A stretch of DNA of 64,000 nucleotides from Providencia rettgeri (GTDB taxonomy: Bacteria; Pseudomonadota; Gammaproteobacteria; Enterobacterales; Enterobacteriaceae). The DNA is taken from contig NZ_CP163512.1 in the NCBI RefSeq assembly GCF_041075285.1, forward strand, positions 3,906,001-3,970,000, in the 5' to 3' direction. Positions 63,792 through 64,000 of this stretch are shown piece after piece (positions within the stretch are counted from its first letter, which is position 1; each line of letters opens with the position of its first letter). The translations under genes and the position numbers were made by a program. The notes under the pieces are model-generated. The model worked only from the letters and a program-made list of their open reading frames with translations, was not told where the DNA came from and made no database searches.

Positions 63792-64000
63792 ATGACATTA
63801 TTAGACATCATCACCTATTCGCTACCGCGATTAGCTGAAAACCAACGGAAAATTGCGCAATTTATCCTCGAAAACCCAGAAAATATACTGAGTTTGTCTT
63901 CATCTGAACTGGCTGAGCGTTTAAGTGTCAGTCAGTCTGCTATTGTGAAGTTTAGCCAAAAAATCGGTGTTAAGGGGTATCCCGCGCTGAAATTGGCGCT
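63792..64000 (+). CDS. murR: RpiR-family MurNAc-6-P-responsive repressor MurR (3' end beyond window)
   Basis: Only the first 69 residues are present (MTLLDIITYSLPRLAENQRK...). They form the N-terminal RpiR helix-turn-helix, with SSSELAERLSVSQSAIVKFSQKIG as the recognition part. The missing C-terminal SIS domain would bind MurNAc-6-P. GGGAG lies 7 nt before the ATG. The position, divergent from murQP, identifies it as MurR with good confidence. Confidence 0.88.
   Translation, partial: MTLLDIITYSLPRLAENQRKIAQFILENPENILSLSSSELAERLSVSQSAIVKFSQKIGVKGYPALKLA

Overview
The window looks like chromosomal DNA of a low-GC member of the Enterobacterales, most likely Providencia or a close relative in the Morganellaceae. 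This rests on Enterobacterales-type gene order (gltS/recG-trmH-spoT-rpoZ-gmk, glyQS, dppABCDF, rlmJ-gor, mobBA-yihD-srkA-dsbA, polA-spf-engB, ppiA-pabA-argD-crp, murQP/murR), on near full-length similarity to the E. coli proteins as I remember them, and on AT-rich intergenic DNA. The genus is an inference. Most of the window is conserved core genome. The accessory interest sits at the joints between core blocks.

Layout. 1-8.4 kb: 3' part of gltS, the minus-strand rpoZ-spoT-trmH-recG cluster, gmk, a decayed ligB remnant carrying the end of a small mobile repeat, and yicG. 8.5-15 kb: yidR, the lipoprotein yidQ, yidE (ibpAB are not between them), avtA, and tag with a strong LexA-box candidate. 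15-20.4 kb: glyQS, tRNA-Pro(UGG), a complete 237-bp MITE-like element with TA flanks, and an orphan TpsB/FhaC-type transporter. 20.9-32.4 kb: the dipeptide importer dppABCDF, a truncated HmsP/PdeK sensor, the M16-like yhjJ, a serine hydrolase, and a divergent LysR/nitronate monooxygenase pair. 32.4-38 kb: yhjD, a DUF1090 protein, rlmJ, gor, a glutathione transferase and a YafY-type regulator. 38-43.9 kb: an aryl-beta-glucoside operon (bglG-bglF-GH1 phospho-glucosidase-porin) with two RAT/terminator modules. 44-52.7 kb: mobBA, yihD, srkA, dsbA, polA (its stop codon lies in an ERIC element), Spot 42 RNA, engB, ppiA. 53-60.9 kb: pabA, argD, an AT-rich orphan protein, crp, yhfA, prkB, yheU, yheT and a LysE-type exporter. 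61-64 kb: the N-acetylmuramate genes murP, murQ and the start of murR.

How the genes fit together. Several units serve nutrient scavenging: glutamate (gltS), dipeptides (dpp), beta-glucosides (porin, PTS and phospho-glucosidase under antitermination) and cell-wall sugar recycling (murPQR). Crp itself is encoded here, a good CRP-like site lies between murQ and murR, and the CRP-linked small RNA Spot 42 lies downstream of polA. Stress functions include SpoT (ppGpp), glutathione reductase, Tag, SrkA/DsbA and OsmC-type YhfA. Lineage-specific decay is visible in ligB and in the PdeK-like gene, and ibpAB, fic and yhfK are absent from their expected places. I see no CRISPR array, intact transposase, integrase, toxin-antitoxin pair or recognisable defence system.
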